Below the pieces are notes generated by a model, which saw only the letters and a program-made list of their open reading frames with translations, ran no database searches and was not told where the DNA came from. A DNA stretch of 64,000 nucleotides from Variovorax brevis (GTDB lineage: Bacteria > Pseudomonadota > Gammaproteobacteria > Burkholderiales > Burkholderiaceae_C): NCBI RefSeq assembly GCF_030317105.1, contig NZ_JASZYG010000005.1, positions 372,001 to 436,000 on the forward strand, given 5' to 3'. Below are positions 8,297-16,979 of the stretch, one piece after another. The stretch's first letter is position 1; each line of letters opens with the position of its first letter. Position numbers and translations under genes: made by a program.

Positions 8297-9325
8297 ATGG
8301 ATGCTCAGATCGCCTTGCTGCTCGGGCAGGACGGCCTCGTGAACGGCGCGGTGTACGCACTGATGGCGCTGGCCCTCGTGCTCGTGTTTTCCGTGACCCG
8401 CGTCATCTTCATTCCGCAGGGCGAGTTCGTGGCATTCGGCGCGCTCTCGATGGCCATGATGCAGGCGGGCAAGGTTCCCGCCACGCTGTGGTTGTTGCTG
8501 GTGCTCGCCGCGGTGGTGCTGGTCGTGGAAGCCTGGCGCTGGAAGCGCGGCGCCACCGTCGAATGGACTTCGGCGCTGTTGTGGTGCGTGGCCCTGCCGG
8601 CGCTGGCCAGTGCGCTGGTGCTGGGCTGGTGGCCCACTGGCCTCGTGGCGCAAACCTTCACGACGCTGGTGCTCATCACGCCGCTCGGGCCATTGCTCTA
8701 TCGCCTGGCTTTCCGGCCGCTGGTCAACGCCACGGTGCTGACGCTGCTGATCGTGTCGGTGGCGCTGCACGGCGTGCTGGTCGGCTTGGGTTTGCTGTTC
8801 TTCGGTGCCGAGGGTTCGCGCACGCCGGCCTTCTCGGATGCCAGCTTCAGCGTGGGCGGGTTGCAGGTCACCGGCCAGTCGCTGGTGGTCATCGGTGTCA
8901 CCCTGGTGCTGGTGATCCTGATGTTCCAGTTCTTCGGGCGCTCGATGGTGGGCAAGGCCTTGCGCGCCACGGCGATGAACCGCGTGGGCGCGCGACTGAT
9001 GGGCATCCCGACGGAACTGTCGGGTGACCTGAGCTTTGCGCTGGCGGCGCTGATCGGCGCCATTTCGGGCCTGCTGATCGCGCCGCTCACCACGGTGTAC
9101 TACGACACCGGCTTCCTGATCGGCCTCAAGGGTTTCGTTGCAGCCATCGTCGGTGGCCTGGCGAGCTATCCGGTCGCCTTGCTCGGCGCGCTGCTGGTCG
9201 GGCAACTGGAGGCCTTTTCTTCTTTCTGGGCCAGTGCGTTCAAGGAGGTGATGGTGTTCACACTCATCATTCCGGTGCTGTGGTGGCGCTCGCTACGCAG
9301 CCATCACGTGGAGGACGAGGAATGA
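8297..9325 (+). CDS. ABC transporter permease, LivH type
   Basis: A 342-residue multi-spanning inner-membrane protein. GLVNGAVYALMALALVLVFS at the N-terminus and GVRLMG-like sequence further on (NRVGARLMGIPTELSGDLSF) are typical of LivH-family permeases of branched-chain-type transporters. It is about 30-50 residues longer than most LivH proteins, with an extra hydrophobic segment near residues 60-115. It overlaps the next gene by four bases (ATGA) and forms the channel with that gene's permease half. Confidence 0.88.
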   Translation: MDAQIALLLGQDGLVNGAVYALMALALVLVFSVTRVIFIPQGEFVAFGALSMAMMQAGKVPATLWLLLVLAAVVLVVEAWRWKRGATVEWTSALLWCVALPALASALVLGWWPTGLVAQTFTTLVLITPLGPLLYRLAFRPLVNATVLTLLIVSVALHGVLVGLGLLFFGAEGSRTPAFSDASFSVGGLQVTGQSLVVIGVTLVLVILMFQFFGRSMVGKALRATAMNRVGARLMGIPTELSGDLSFALAALIGAISGLLIAPLTTVYYDTGFLIGLKGFVAAIVGGLASYPVALLGALLVGQLEAFSSFWASAFKEVMVFTLIIPVLWWRSLRSHHVEDEE

Positions 9326-11190
9326 GCGCGTCCATCGACAACAAGCCTGTGGTCGTCGCGACTTCGGCATCGAATGCGGGCTTCATGACACGGCGACACC
9401 TCACGCTGGCTGCCGTCCTCGCATTGGCACTGGCGTGGGGCTTCCTCCCCGAATTCACCGTCGTGGTGATGAGCTATATCGGCCTGTACGCCATCGTCGC
9501 CGTCGGGCTTGCCATGCTCACCGGCGTGGGCGGCATGACGTCCTTCGGCCAGGCCGCGTTCGTCGGCATGGGCGCCTATGCCACCGCATGGGCCTGCACC
9601 TCGCCGATGGCGGCCGCCAGCATCGGCGCCATCGTCGGTGCGGCGGGCTTGCCGTGGGTGGGCCTGCTGCTCGGCCTCGTGCTGACCTTTGCGCTCGCGT
9701 GGGCGCTGGGCGCCATCACCGTCAAGTTGCAAGGCCACTACCTGCCGCTGTGCACCATCGCGTGGGGGCTGAGCCTTTACTACCTCTTCGGCAACATGGA
9801 GTTCCTGGGCGGGCAGACCGGCATCACCGGCATTCCGCCGCTGGTGATCGCGGGCTTCTCGCTGGCTTCGCCGCGTGCGCTGGGCATCGTCATCTGGGCA
9901 GTGCTGCTCCTTGGCTTGTGGGTGCTGCACAACCTGCTCGATTCGCGCGAAGGCCGCGCGGTGCGTGCGCTCAAGAGCGGGCGCCTGATGGCGGAGTCGA
10001 TGGGCGTGGACACGGCCCGCTATCGCATCAAGCTCTTCGTGCTGGCGGCCCTGCTGGCGGCCATCTCGGGCTGGCTGTATGCCCACATGCAGCGCTTCGT
10101 CAACCCGACGCCCTTCAACCTGAACATCGGTATCGAATACCTGTTCATGGCCGTGGTGGGCGGCGCGGGCCATCTGTGGGGCGCGGTGCTCGGCGCGGCG
10201 CTCATCACGCTGCTCAAGGAGAAGTTGCAGGACATCCTGCCGGGCCTGCTGGGCACCAGCGGCAACTTCGAAGTGATCGTGTTCGGCCTGTTGATGCTCT
10301 TCGTGTTGCAGCGCTTTGCCGAAGGCCTGTGGCCCTCGCTGGAGCGACTGGGGCAGCGCTTCCTGCGGCCCGATGTGGCGCGTGCGCCGCGTGCCGTCGC
10401 CACCTTGGCGCGTCGCGAATTGCCGGCGCGCGGCACGGTGTTGCTGCAGTCGTTGAAGGTCACGAAGCGCTTCGGCGGGCTGGTCGCCAACAACGACGTC
10501 TCGATGAACGTCAAGGCTGGCGAAATCCACGCACTGATCGGGCCCAACGGCGCGGGCAAGAGCACTTTCTTCAACATGATCTCGGGCGTGGACGACCCGA
10601 CCGAAGGCGAAGTGCGGCTGATGGACAAGCCCATGCATCAATCACCCGCCCGCGCCTTCGCGGCGCTGGGATTGGGCCGCACCTTCCAGCACGTTCGCCT
10701 GCTCGGCCAGCGCAGCGTGATCGAGAACGTGGCCCTGGGCGCACACCTGCGTGCGCACCGTGGATGGATTGCCTCGATGCTGCGCCTCGATCGCGGCGAA
10801 GAAGCCGCATTGCTCGCCGAAGCACGTCACCAGATCGAGCGCTGTGGACTCGGCGCGCATGCCGATGCGCCTGCGGCATCGCTCGCGCTGGGCCAGCAAC
10901 GCGTGGTGGAAATCGCGCGTGCTTTGGCGGCGCAGCCCGCAGTCCTGCTGCTGGACGAACCCGCCGCCGGCCTGCGGCATCTTGAAAAACGCGCCTTGGC
11001 CGAACTGCTGTCGCAACTGCGCGCGGAAGGCCTGGGCATCCTCGTGGTCGAACACGACATGGAGTTCGTGATGAACCTCGCCGACCGCATCACGGTGCTG
11101 GAGTTCGGCACCGTCATCGCCGAGGGCACGCCCGCCGAAATCCAGGTGAATCCGCGCGTGCTCGACGCCTACCTAGGCGGTGAACAATGA
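9322..11190 (+). CDS. ABC transporter permease-ATPase fusion, LivM-LivG type
   Basis: A 622-residue fusion. Residues about 25-345 are a LivM-type permease (GLYAIVAVGLAMLTGVGGMT; EGRAVRALKSGRLMAESMGV). From about 375 on it is an ATPase with Walker A GPNGAGKST near 407-415, a signature-like LALGQQRVVEIARAL and Walker B VLLLDEPAAGL. The signature reads SLALGQQ rather than the common LSYGQQ. Fusion of membrane and ATPase parts fixes their stoichiometry and is seen in several betaproteobacterial transporters. The ATG at 9322 overlaps the previous stop; the longer upstream frame is rejected. Confidence 0.88.
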   Translation: MSASIDNKPVVVATSASNAGFMTRRHLTLAAVLALALAWGFLPEFTVVVMSYIGLYAIVAVGLAMLTGVGGMTSFGQAAFVGMGAYATAWACTSPMAAASIGAIVGAAGLPWVGLLLGLVLTFALAWALGAITVKLQGHYLPLCTIAWGLSLYYLFGNMEFLGGQTGITGIPPLVIAGFSLASPRALGIVIWAVLLLGLWVLHNLLDSREGRAVRALKSGRLMAESMGVDTARYRIKLFVLAALLAAISGWLYAHMQRFVNPTPFNLNIGIEYLFMAVVGGAGHLWGAVLGAALITLLKEKLQDILPGLLGTSGNFEVIVFGLLMLFVLQRFAEGLWPSLERLGQRFLRPDVARAPRAVATLARRELPARGTVLLQSLKVTKRFGGLVANNDVSMNVKAGEIHALIGPNGAGKSTFFNMISGVDDPTEGEVRLMDKPMHQSPARAFAALGLGRTFQHVRLLGQRSVIENVALGAHLRAHRGWIASMLRLDRGEEAALLAEARHQIERCGLGAHADAPAASLALGQQRVVEIARALAAQPAVLLLDEPAAGLRHLEKRALAELLSQLRAEGLGILVVEHDMEFVMNLADRITVLEFGTVIAEGTPAEIQVNPRVLDAYLGGEQ

Positions 11191-11948
11191 CCAACCTGCT
11201 TCAACTCGATGGCTTCAGCGTCGCCTACGGCAGCGTCGAGGCGCTGCACAGCGTCAAGCTCGACGTGAACGAAGGCGAAATCGTCACCGTCATCGGCCCC
11301 AACGGCGCAGGAAAAACCACGCTGCTGTGCGCGGTGATGGGCCTGCTGCCTTCCACCGGCTCGCTCGCGCTTTCGGGCGACCGCATCGCCCGGCCGACCG
11401 TCGAGGCCATGGTCTCGCGCGGCGTGGCACTGGTGCCGGAAAAGCGCGAGCTGTTCGGCGAAATGTCGGTGGAAGACAACCTGCTGCTCGGCGGCTTCTA
11501 CCGCTGGCGCAAGGGCAAGCGCGACCAGAAGGCGCGCATGGACGAAGTCTTCCAGATCTTTCCGCGCATGCGCGAGCGCCGCGGCCAGATGGCTTCGACG
11601 CTTTCGGGCGGAGAGCGGCAGATGCTGGCCATCGGCCGCGCGCTCATGGCGCGTCCGCACCTGCTGATGCTCGACGAACCCTCGCTGGGCCTGGCGCCGC
11701 TCATCGTGCGCGAAGTGCTGCAGGTGGTCTCCTCGCTGCGCAGCCACGGCGTCTCGGTGCTGCTCGTGGAGCAGAACGCGCGCGCCGCCTTGCAGGTGGC
11801 CGACCGCGGCTACGTGCTGGAAACCGGCGCGGTGGCGCTCTCGGGCAAGGCGTCGGACCTGCTGCATGACCGGCGGATCATCGACACCTACCTCGGCATG
11901 GGCAACGCGCAACGCAACAACAGCGAAGCGGCGGCCGCTGCCGCCTGA
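11187..11948 (+). CDS. ABC transporter ATP-binding protein, LivF type
   Basis: A 253-residue ATPase with Walker A GPNGAGKTT at 37-45, signature TLSGGERQMLAIGRALMARP and Walker B LLMLDEPSLGLAPLI, typical LivF features. It pairs with the ATPase half of the preceding fusion. The ATG overlaps the preceding stop (ATGA). The C-terminus carries an alanine-rich tail (EAAAAAA) without obvious function. The four genes 7017-11948 make a complete uptake system. Confidence 0.92.
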   Translation: MTNLLQLDGFSVAYGSVEALHSVKLDVNEGEIVTVIGPNGAGKTTLLCAVMGLLPSTGSLALSGDRIARPTVEAMVSRGVALVPEKRELFGEMSVEDNLLLGGFYRWRKGKRDQKARMDEVFQIFPRMRERRGQMASTLSGGERQMLAIGRALMARPHLLMLDEPSLGLAPLIVREVLQVVSSLRSHGVSVLLVEQNARAALQVADRGYVLETGAVALSGKASDLLHDRRIIDTYLGMGNAQRNNSEAAAAAA

Positions 11949-11976
11949 ATTTCAGATCACAAAAGGGACTTGATAG

Positions 11977-14022
11977 ATGACTTCTGTTCTCCAGAGCTAT
12001 ATCGCCGGCCGCTGGATCGGCACCGAGGCCGCGCAAGAGTTGCGCAGCGCCGTCAACGGCCAACGGGTGGCGGCCACGCATGCCGAATCGCTCGACTTCG
12101 GCGAGGCCTTGACGCACGCGCGCAAGGTGGGTTTGCCAGCGCTGCTGGCGCTCGACTTCCAGCAACGTGCCGAACGCCTGAAGGCATTGGGCAAGTACCT
12201 TGCGCAGAACAAGGAAAAGCTTTACGCGATTTCCACGCACACCGGCGCCACGCGTGCCGACAGCTGGATCGACATCGAAGGCGGCGCCGGCACCCTGATG
12301 GCCTACGCCAGCATGGGCAGCAACGAGCTGCCTTCGGGCAACCTCGTGCACGAAGGCCCCGCGATCCCGCTGGGCAAGAAGGGCGGCTTTGCCGGCACGC
12401 ACATCCTCGTGCCGCGCAACGGTGTCGCGGTGCACATCAACGCCTTCAACTTCCCCGTGTGGGGACTGCTCGAAAAGTTCGCGCCCAGCTTCCTGGCCGG
12501 CATGCCCTGCATCGGCAAGCCCGCGACATCGACGAGCTATCTGACCGAAGCGCTGATGCGCCTGATCAACGAATCCGGCCTGCTGCCCGAGGGCAGCCTG
12601 CAACTGATCATCGGCGGCACGGGCGACCTGCTCGACCGCCTCGACGGCTCGGACTTCGTCACCTTCACCGGATCTGCCGACACGGCCGCCAAGCTGCGCG
12701 TTCACCCGAACGTGGTGCGCCAGTCGATCCCTTTCAACGCCGAAGCCGACTCGCTCAACTGCGCGATCCTTGCGCCCGACGTCACGCCGGACGATGAGGA
12801 GTTCGACCTCTTCGTCAAGGAAGTGGCGCGCGAGATGACCGTGAAAGCCGGCCAGAAATGCACCGCCATCCGCCGCGCGATCGTGCCGCGCCAGCACGTG
12901 GACGCCGTCGCTGAAAAGCTGCGCGCACGGCTTGCCAAGACCGTCGTCGGCGACCCGTCCCGCGAAGACGTGCGCATGGGCGCGCTGGCCTCACGCGCAC
13001 AGTTCGCCGACGTGTCCGAACGCGTCGCCACCCTGATGCAGGGCGCGGAACTGGTCTACGGCGAGCGCGATGGATTCAACCCCGTGGGCGAGGGCGTGGG
13101 CGAAGGCGCCTTCTTCTCGCCCACGCTGCTGCTCAGCCGCAAGCCGATGCAGCACGACGCCGTGCACGACGTCGAAGCCTTCGGCCCCGTCAGCACGCTG
13201 ATGGCCTACGACGGCATCGACGAAGCCATGGCGCTGGCCGCCCGCGGACGCGGCAGCCTGGTCGGCACGCTGGTCACGCGCGATCCGAAAACGGCGGCGC
13301 GTGTCGTGCCGGCGGTGGCGGCGCTGCACGGCCGCATCCTTGTGCTCGACCGCGAGGCGGCGGTCGAATCCACCGGCCACGGCTCGCCGCTGCCGATGCT
13401 CAAGCACGGCGGCCCGGGACGCGCAGGCGGTGGCGAGGAACTCGGCGGCATCCGCGCGGTGAAGCATTATTTGCAACGCACGGCCGTGCAGGGCTCGCCC
13501 AGCATGATCGCCGCCATCACCGGCGAATACATGCGCGGCGCCACCCTGCAGGAAAGCGACCAGCATCCCTTCCGCAAGCACTTCGAAGACCTGGCCATCG
13601 GCGACTCGCTGCTCACGCACCGCCGCACAGTGAGCGAGGCCGACATCGTGGCCTTCGGCGGCATCTCCGGCGACTATTTCTACATGCATTTCGACGAAGT
13701 GGCGGCGAAGGAATCGCCCTTCGGCAAGCGCATCGCGCACGGCTATTTCGTGCTGTCAGCGGCGGCAGGTCTCTTCGTCTCGCCCGCGCCAGGACCGGTG
13801 CTGGCCAACTACGGGCTGGACACGCTGCGCTTCGTCAAGCCGGTGGGCATTGGCGACACCATCCGCGCGCGCCTGACCTGCAAGCGCAAGATCGACCGCA
13901 ACCGCAAGGACGCGAACGGCGTCGGGCAGGGCGTGGTGGCGTGGGACGTGGAAGTGACCAACCAGCTGGGCGAAGTGGTGGCGAGCTACGACATCCTCAC
14001 ACTCGTGTCCAAGCACAACTGA
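11977..14022 (+). CDS. paaZ: Oxepin-CoA hydrolase / 3-oxo-5,6-dehydrosuberyl-CoA semialdehyde dehydrogenase
   Basis: A 681-residue bifunctional enzyme. The N-terminal aldehyde dehydrogenase domain (about 1-520) shows FNAEADSLN with the general base E256 and the nucleophile C295 in AGQKCTAIRRA. The C-terminal MaoC-type hydratase domain (about 530-680) shows FGGISGDYFYMHFDEVAAKE and FGKRIAHGYFVLSAAAGLF. Together they open the oxepin ring and oxidise the resulting aldehyde. The length matches PaaZ (681). It starts 28 bases after the transporter ATPase gene, so transport and ring opening look cotranscribed. Confidence 0.96.
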   Translation: MTSVLQSYIAGRWIGTEAAQELRSAVNGQRVAATHAESLDFGEALTHARKVGLPALLALDFQQRAERLKALGKYLAQNKEKLYAISTHTGATRADSWIDIEGGAGTLMAYASMGSNELPSGNLVHEGPAIPLGKKGGFAGTHILVPRNGVAVHINAFNFPVWGLLEKFAPSFLAGMPCIGKPATSTSYLTEALMRLINESGLLPEGSLQLIIGGTGDLLDRLDGSDFVTFTGSADTAAKLRVHPNVVRQSIPFNAEADSLNCAILAPDVTPDDEEFDLFVKEVAREMTVKAGQKCTAIRRAIVPRQHVDAVAEKLRARLAKTVVGDPSREDVRMGALASRAQFADVSERVATLMQGAELVYGERDGFNPVGEGVGEGAFFSPTLLLSRKPMQHDAVHDVEAFGPVSTLMAYDGIDEAMALAARGRGSLVGTLVTRDPKTAARVVPAVAALHGRILVLDREAAVESTGHGSPLPMLKHGGPGRAGGGEELGGIRAVKHYLQRTAVQGSPSMIAAITGEYMRGATLQESDQHPFRKHFEDLAIGDSLLTHRRTVSEADIVAFGGISGDYFYMHFDEVAAKESPFGKRIAHGYFVLSAAAGLFVSPAPGPVLANYGLDTLRFVKPVGIGDTIRARLTCKRKIDRNRKDANGVGQGVVAWDVEVTNQLGEVVASYDILTLVSKHN

Positions 14023-14079
14023 CGCAGCGAGAACTTCCGCAGTACATTGCTCGACTCACCAACAAAAGGAGACATCCCT

Positions 14080-14397
14080 ATGCTCAAGGTCACCGTCCTG
14101 TACCCGAACGCCGAAGGTCGCAAGTTCGACATGGACTACTACCTCAACAAGCACATGCCGCTGGTTGCGAACCGGTGCGGCGCCGCCCTGCACAAGTACG
14201 AGGTCGACGAGGGCGTCGCGGGTGGGGCCCCGGGCAGCAAGCCGCCTTTCGTGGCCGCCGTGCACATGTATTTCGATTCGGCCGACACCTTCGGCGCGGC
14301 CTTCGGACCGCACGCGGACGAGATCATGAAGGACATCCCCAACTACACGGACGCGCAGCCGGTGATCCAGCTGTCGACGGTGAAAAAGCCGGCGTAG
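14080..14397 (+). CDS. EthD-family dimeric alpha-beta barrel protein
   Basis: A 105-residue protein starting MLKVTVLYPNAEGRKFDMDY, followed by YLNKHMPLV, the N-terminal signature of the EthD family (ferredoxin-like dimeric alpha/beta barrel). Members are small accessory proteins or enzymes of degradation pathways; the reaction is not predictable here. The ATG at 14080 follows AAAAGGAGACATCCCT. It lies 57 bases after paaZ and could be the last gene of that operon. A link to phenylacetate catabolism is inferred from position only. Confidence 0.75.
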   Translation: MLKVTVLYPNAEGRKFDMDYYLNKHMPLVANRCGAALHKYEVDEGVAGGAPGSKPPFVAAVHMYFDSADTFGAAFGPHADEIMKDIPNYTDAQPVIQLSTVKKPA

Positions 14398-14506
14398 GCA
14401 CCGCACGTCAACGCTGAAAATGCAAGCCCGGCGTAGTCGTTCACCGACAGCCGGGTTCGCCACATCGCAGTAGTCTTCGCTTCTGTCTGACCGACCGGAG
14501 AAAGCG

Positions 14507-14884
14507 ATGCTGCAAGAAGCTCCCATGTACGCGTACATCCCCGCCAAGGATGTGGCCCGCGCGCGCAAGTTCTACGAAGAAAAGCTCGGCTTCAAGCCGG
14601 GCGCCGAAACGGGCGGCGGTGTCGCCTACAACTGCGCTGGCGGCACCTCCTGCTTCCTGTATCCCACCCCGAACGCCGGAACGTCGCAGGCGAGCCAGGC
14701 CTTCTGGGACGTGAAGGACATTGAAAAGGAAGTCGCGGAGCTGAAAGCGCGCGGCGTCCTGTTCGAGCACTACGACATGCCGGGCTCGGACGCCAACGGC
14801 ATCGTCACCGCCGGCGGGGCCAAGGCGGCGTGGTTCAAGGACACCGAGGGCAACATCATGGCGATCATCCAGACGCTCGGATAG
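14507..14884 (+). CDS. Glyoxalase/bleomycin-resistance (VOC) fold protein
   Basis: A 125-residue single-domain VOC protein: MYAYIPAKDVARARKFYEEK, then KLGFKPG, then AWFKDTEGNIMAIIQTLG at the C-terminus. The terminal DTEGN motif and FYEEKLGF are typical. VOC proteins include lyases, isomerases, dioxygenases and binding proteins, and nothing here tells which. A ribosome site GGAGAAAGCG precedes the ATG. It converges on the minus-strand gene at 14900 with only 15 bases between. Confidence 0.75.
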   Translation: MLQEAPMYAYIPAKDVARARKFYEEKLGFKPGAETGGGVAYNCAGGTSCFLYPTPNAGTSQASQAFWDVKDIEKEVAELKARGVLFEHYDMPGSDANGIVTAGGAKAAWFKDTEGNIMAIIQTLG

Positions 14885-14899
14885 GCCGCAGCAAGGCGC

Positions 14900-15718
14900 T
14901 CAGGCGCCGCGCTCGCGCATCACCAGCGTCTGCACCGCCACGCCGATGACGCCCTGTTCGTCGAACAGGTTCGTGCGTGTGGTGCCGCCGCCGCTTGCGT
15001 CGGCCTGCGTCTCCGACTGAAGCCCGATCCATTCGCCGACCGGCTGCCGGTGCAGGTGCAGCGAGAGGTCCGCATTGGTGAACACATAGCGCTCGGCGGG
15101 CAGCACCCAGCTCAACCCGTTTCCGAAATCCGCCGCGGCGGCCGCCCGCATCGCGGGGGAGGTCGGGGCGTGCTCGAAGAAAGGCAGCACCAGGCGGAAC
15201 CACGCGGCGCCGGGCCCGGGTCGCGATGGGTCGCCCTGCGCATTGCGCGTTTCCATGGCGGTTCCGTAGAAAGACGTTCCCCCGGGCAATCCGGCAATGC
15301 GAAGCGGATCCTTGCAGTCGCCAGGCGAGGGCAGCAGTTGCGACGGCGACCAGCCCGGCATTCCAGCGGGCAAGTTCAGTGCATGCTGGCGAAGCATCAA
15401 GCCGTGCGCCTTTGCGATGAGCGTTTCGCCCGCGTACAGGTCGATGTAGACCCGCGCCGTGGAGCGTGCGGGCTGCACGGTGCAACGCGTGGTGAGCGGC
15501 GCCAGCGGCACAGGGCGGATCAGTTCGAGGGTGAGCCGCGCGAGCTGCCAGCCAGGGCCTTCCACCGCGCTTTCCGCCACGTGGACGAGCAGCGCAGCGG
15601 GCGCGCCGCCGTGTTGCGCACGCGGGTCCCAGGGGCCGCGCGCATGGACGGTGGGGTGCCACGCGTCGCCCTTGCGGCTGTAGACCCAGGCTGGAATGGA
15701 TTGCGCGGTATCGGTCAT
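14900..15718 (-). CDS. Acyl-CoA thioesterase-like double-hotdog protein
   Basis: A 272-residue protein. WDPRAQHGGAPAALLVHVAE near residue 35 and LTLELIRPVPLAPLTTRCTV are typical of the acyl-CoA thioesterase family of actinobacterial and betaproteobacterial type. VYIDLYAGETLIAKAHGLML follows, and the second half (NADLSLHLHRQPVGEWIGLQ) looks like another hotdog half. It is divergent from a TetR regulator over 109 bases, an arrangement that often means regulation by that repressor. The frame extends upstream, but MTDTAQS at 15718 gives the expected start. The substrate is unknown. Confidence 0.7.
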   Translation of the reverse strand: MTDTAQSIPAWVYSRKGDAWHPTVHARGPWDPRAQHGGAPAALLVHVAESAVEGPGWQLARLTLELIRPVPLAPLTTRCTVQPARSTARVYIDLYAGETLIAKAHGLMLRQHALNLPAGMPGWSPSQLLPSPGDCKDPLRIAGLPGGTSFYGTAMETRNAQGDPSRPGPGAAWFRLVLPFFEHAPTSPAMRAAAAADFGNGLSWVLPAERYVFTNADLSLHLHRQPVGEWIGLQSETQADASGGGTTRTNLFDEQGVIGVAVQTLVMRERGA

Positions 15719-15751
15719 CTCGTGTTTGCCTTGTCGGGTCTTTGTATGTTG

Positions 15752-15771
15752 CCGGCAGGCGAGAATGCCGG
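15752..15771. promoter_or_regulatory. Palindrome between thioesterase-like and tetR genes, candidate TetR operator
   Basis: CCGGCA (15752-15757) and TGCCGG (15766-15771) are exact inverted repeats with an 8-base spacer, in the 109-base gap of a divergent gene pair. TetR-family repressors usually bind palindromes of 14-22 bases in such gaps. The assignment is an inference. Confidence 0.45.
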
Positions 15772-15827
15772 ACGGTTTCGAAAAATTGTAGACAGACTCC
15801 ATCTTCCCTGCGCCCGTATCCCAAGGC

Positions 15828-16481
15828 ATGAAGCCCAAAGCCAACCGATCGCCTTCGCCTGCTGCCCCGAGGAGAAAGCCCCGCCAGTCCCGCGCCCACC
15901 ACACCTCGCGCGCCTTGCAGGAGGCCTTCGTGCGCCTGCTGGTCGAGCGCGGCTACGCCGGCATCACCATCCGCGAGATCGTTTCCGTGGCCGGCACGGG
16001 CCTGGGCAGCTTCTACGAATACTTCGCCGGCAAGGAAGACCTGGCGCGCGTGTGCCTGCACCTGCGCTCGAAGGCGCTGTTGATGGACACCCGCAATGCA
16101 GCGCTGGCGCGCGCCGGTCGGCCGTTGCAGGAAATCGCCGATGCCATCATCGACGCGCAAGTCGCGGCGCACAGCCTGCATCCGCAGGAGTGGGGCGCGC
16201 ACTACCTCCTCGAACGCCACCTGTCGAGCTCGGACGCCTATCGCAAGATGTATGAGCGCTTCGTCGATGAATGGGCCGCGGCCTTTGCCACGGCCAGCGA
16301 TGCGCTGCCCGACGCCCTGTCGCACGAAGCGGCGCGGGTGAGCCACGCCGTGCTCTACGGCGTCGTCTCGCACACCTTCATCCATGCCGGCGGCGTGCCG
16401 GACATGCAGGCCATGGCGCAATTCGCCCGGCGCACCGTGTGGGCGTACCTGAAAGGCATTCGGCTGTCCCCCGCGGCTTGA
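15828..16481 (+). CDS. TetR-family transcriptional regulator
   Basis: A 217-residue protein with an N-terminal helix-turn-helix at about residues 30-75: FVRLLVERGYAGITIREIVS, then GTGLGSFYEYFAGKEDLARV, the standard TetR recognition region. The C-terminal ligand domain is not recognisable by family. The basic N-terminus (MKPKANRSPSPAAPRRKPRQ) is common in this group. It is divergent from the thioesterase-like gene, which it probably controls. The TetR PaaR could in principle be this one, but its distance from paaG and the FYEYF group make that unproven. Confidence 0.85.
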   Translation: MKPKANRSPSPAAPRRKPRQSRAHHTSRALQEAFVRLLVERGYAGITIREIVSVAGTGLGSFYEYFAGKEDLARVCLHLRSKALLMDTRNAALARAGRPLQEIADAIIDAQVAAHSLHPQEWGAHYLLERHLSSSDAYRKMYERFVDEWAAAFATASDALPDALSHEAARVSHAVLYGVVSHTFIHAGGVPDMQAMAQFARRTVWAYLKGIRLSPAA

Positions 16482-16529
16482 GCCGTTAAGCTTTCTTTAC
16501 AATCGTTGTTTTCCGATGGAGAGGGTGGC

Positions 16530-16946
16530 GTGAAGAGGTGGTTGTTATTGCTGGGCTTGGGCGCGTGCGCCACGCAAGCCCTTGCGGAGTGGCTCACGGT
16601 CACCGGTGACCCGCGCGTGGCGACGGTCAACACGGTGCAGGTGGATCCGGTGGCGCTTCAGGTCAATGGCGACTTCAAGACCATGACCTTGCGCGTCAAC
16701 CGCTCGCAGGAGCGCCGCAACTGGGAGGGCGTTCCCTACAGGTCGTACCACGCGCGCGTTCGCTTCGATTGCCGCGTCATGCGGGCGCACTACGTGGATG
16801 CCATTTTCTACATGCAGCCCCTGTGGCGTGGCGATCCGCACCAGGCGACGGACTATTCCAGCAACCCCAAGCCGATGCTCTTCCTTGACGTCGAGCCGAA
16901 CCCGACCGGGCGCATCGTGCGTGCGGCCTGCCACAGCGCTGCTTAG
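16530..16946 (+). CDS. Small secreted protein, surface-adhesin-E-like, function unknown
   Basis: A 138-residue protein with a signal peptide (VKRWLLLLGLGACATQALAE). The mature part has alternating beta-strand-like sequence: VQVDPVALQVNGDFKTMTLR, NWEGVPYRSYHARVRFDCRV. This pattern resembles betaproteobacterial surface-adhesin protein E-like or related lipoprotein-like domains, but the match is weak. It starts at a GTG with GGAGAGGG just upstream; the TTG at 16506 in the same frame is rejected. Two cysteines remain in the mature protein and could form a disulfide. Confidence 0.6.
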   Translation: MKRWLLLLGLGACATQALAEWLTVTGDPRVATVNTVQVDPVALQVNGDFKTMTLRVNRSQERRNWEGVPYRSYHARVRFDCRVMRAHYVDAIFYMQPLWRGDPHQATDYSSNPKPMLFLDVEPNPTGRIVRAACHSAA

Positions 16947-16979
16947 GCCATTGAACGCGGCTCAGCCGTTCAGCGCGGC

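Noticed and set aside
14489..14499. GACCGACCGGA just before the VOC gene as a PaaR half-site
   Set aside because: Only one arm matches; the other arm is absent and the ribosome site occupies the region.
14893..14906. GGCGC-TCAG-GCGCC as a bidirectional terminator
   Set aside because: Five-base stem partly inside a coding region with no T-run; such repeats arise often in this base composition.
16947..16979. Possible terminator (GAACGCGGCT and AGCCGTTC) between converging genes
   Set aside because: The pairing needs a bulge and leaves a one-base loop, and no T-run follows on either strand.
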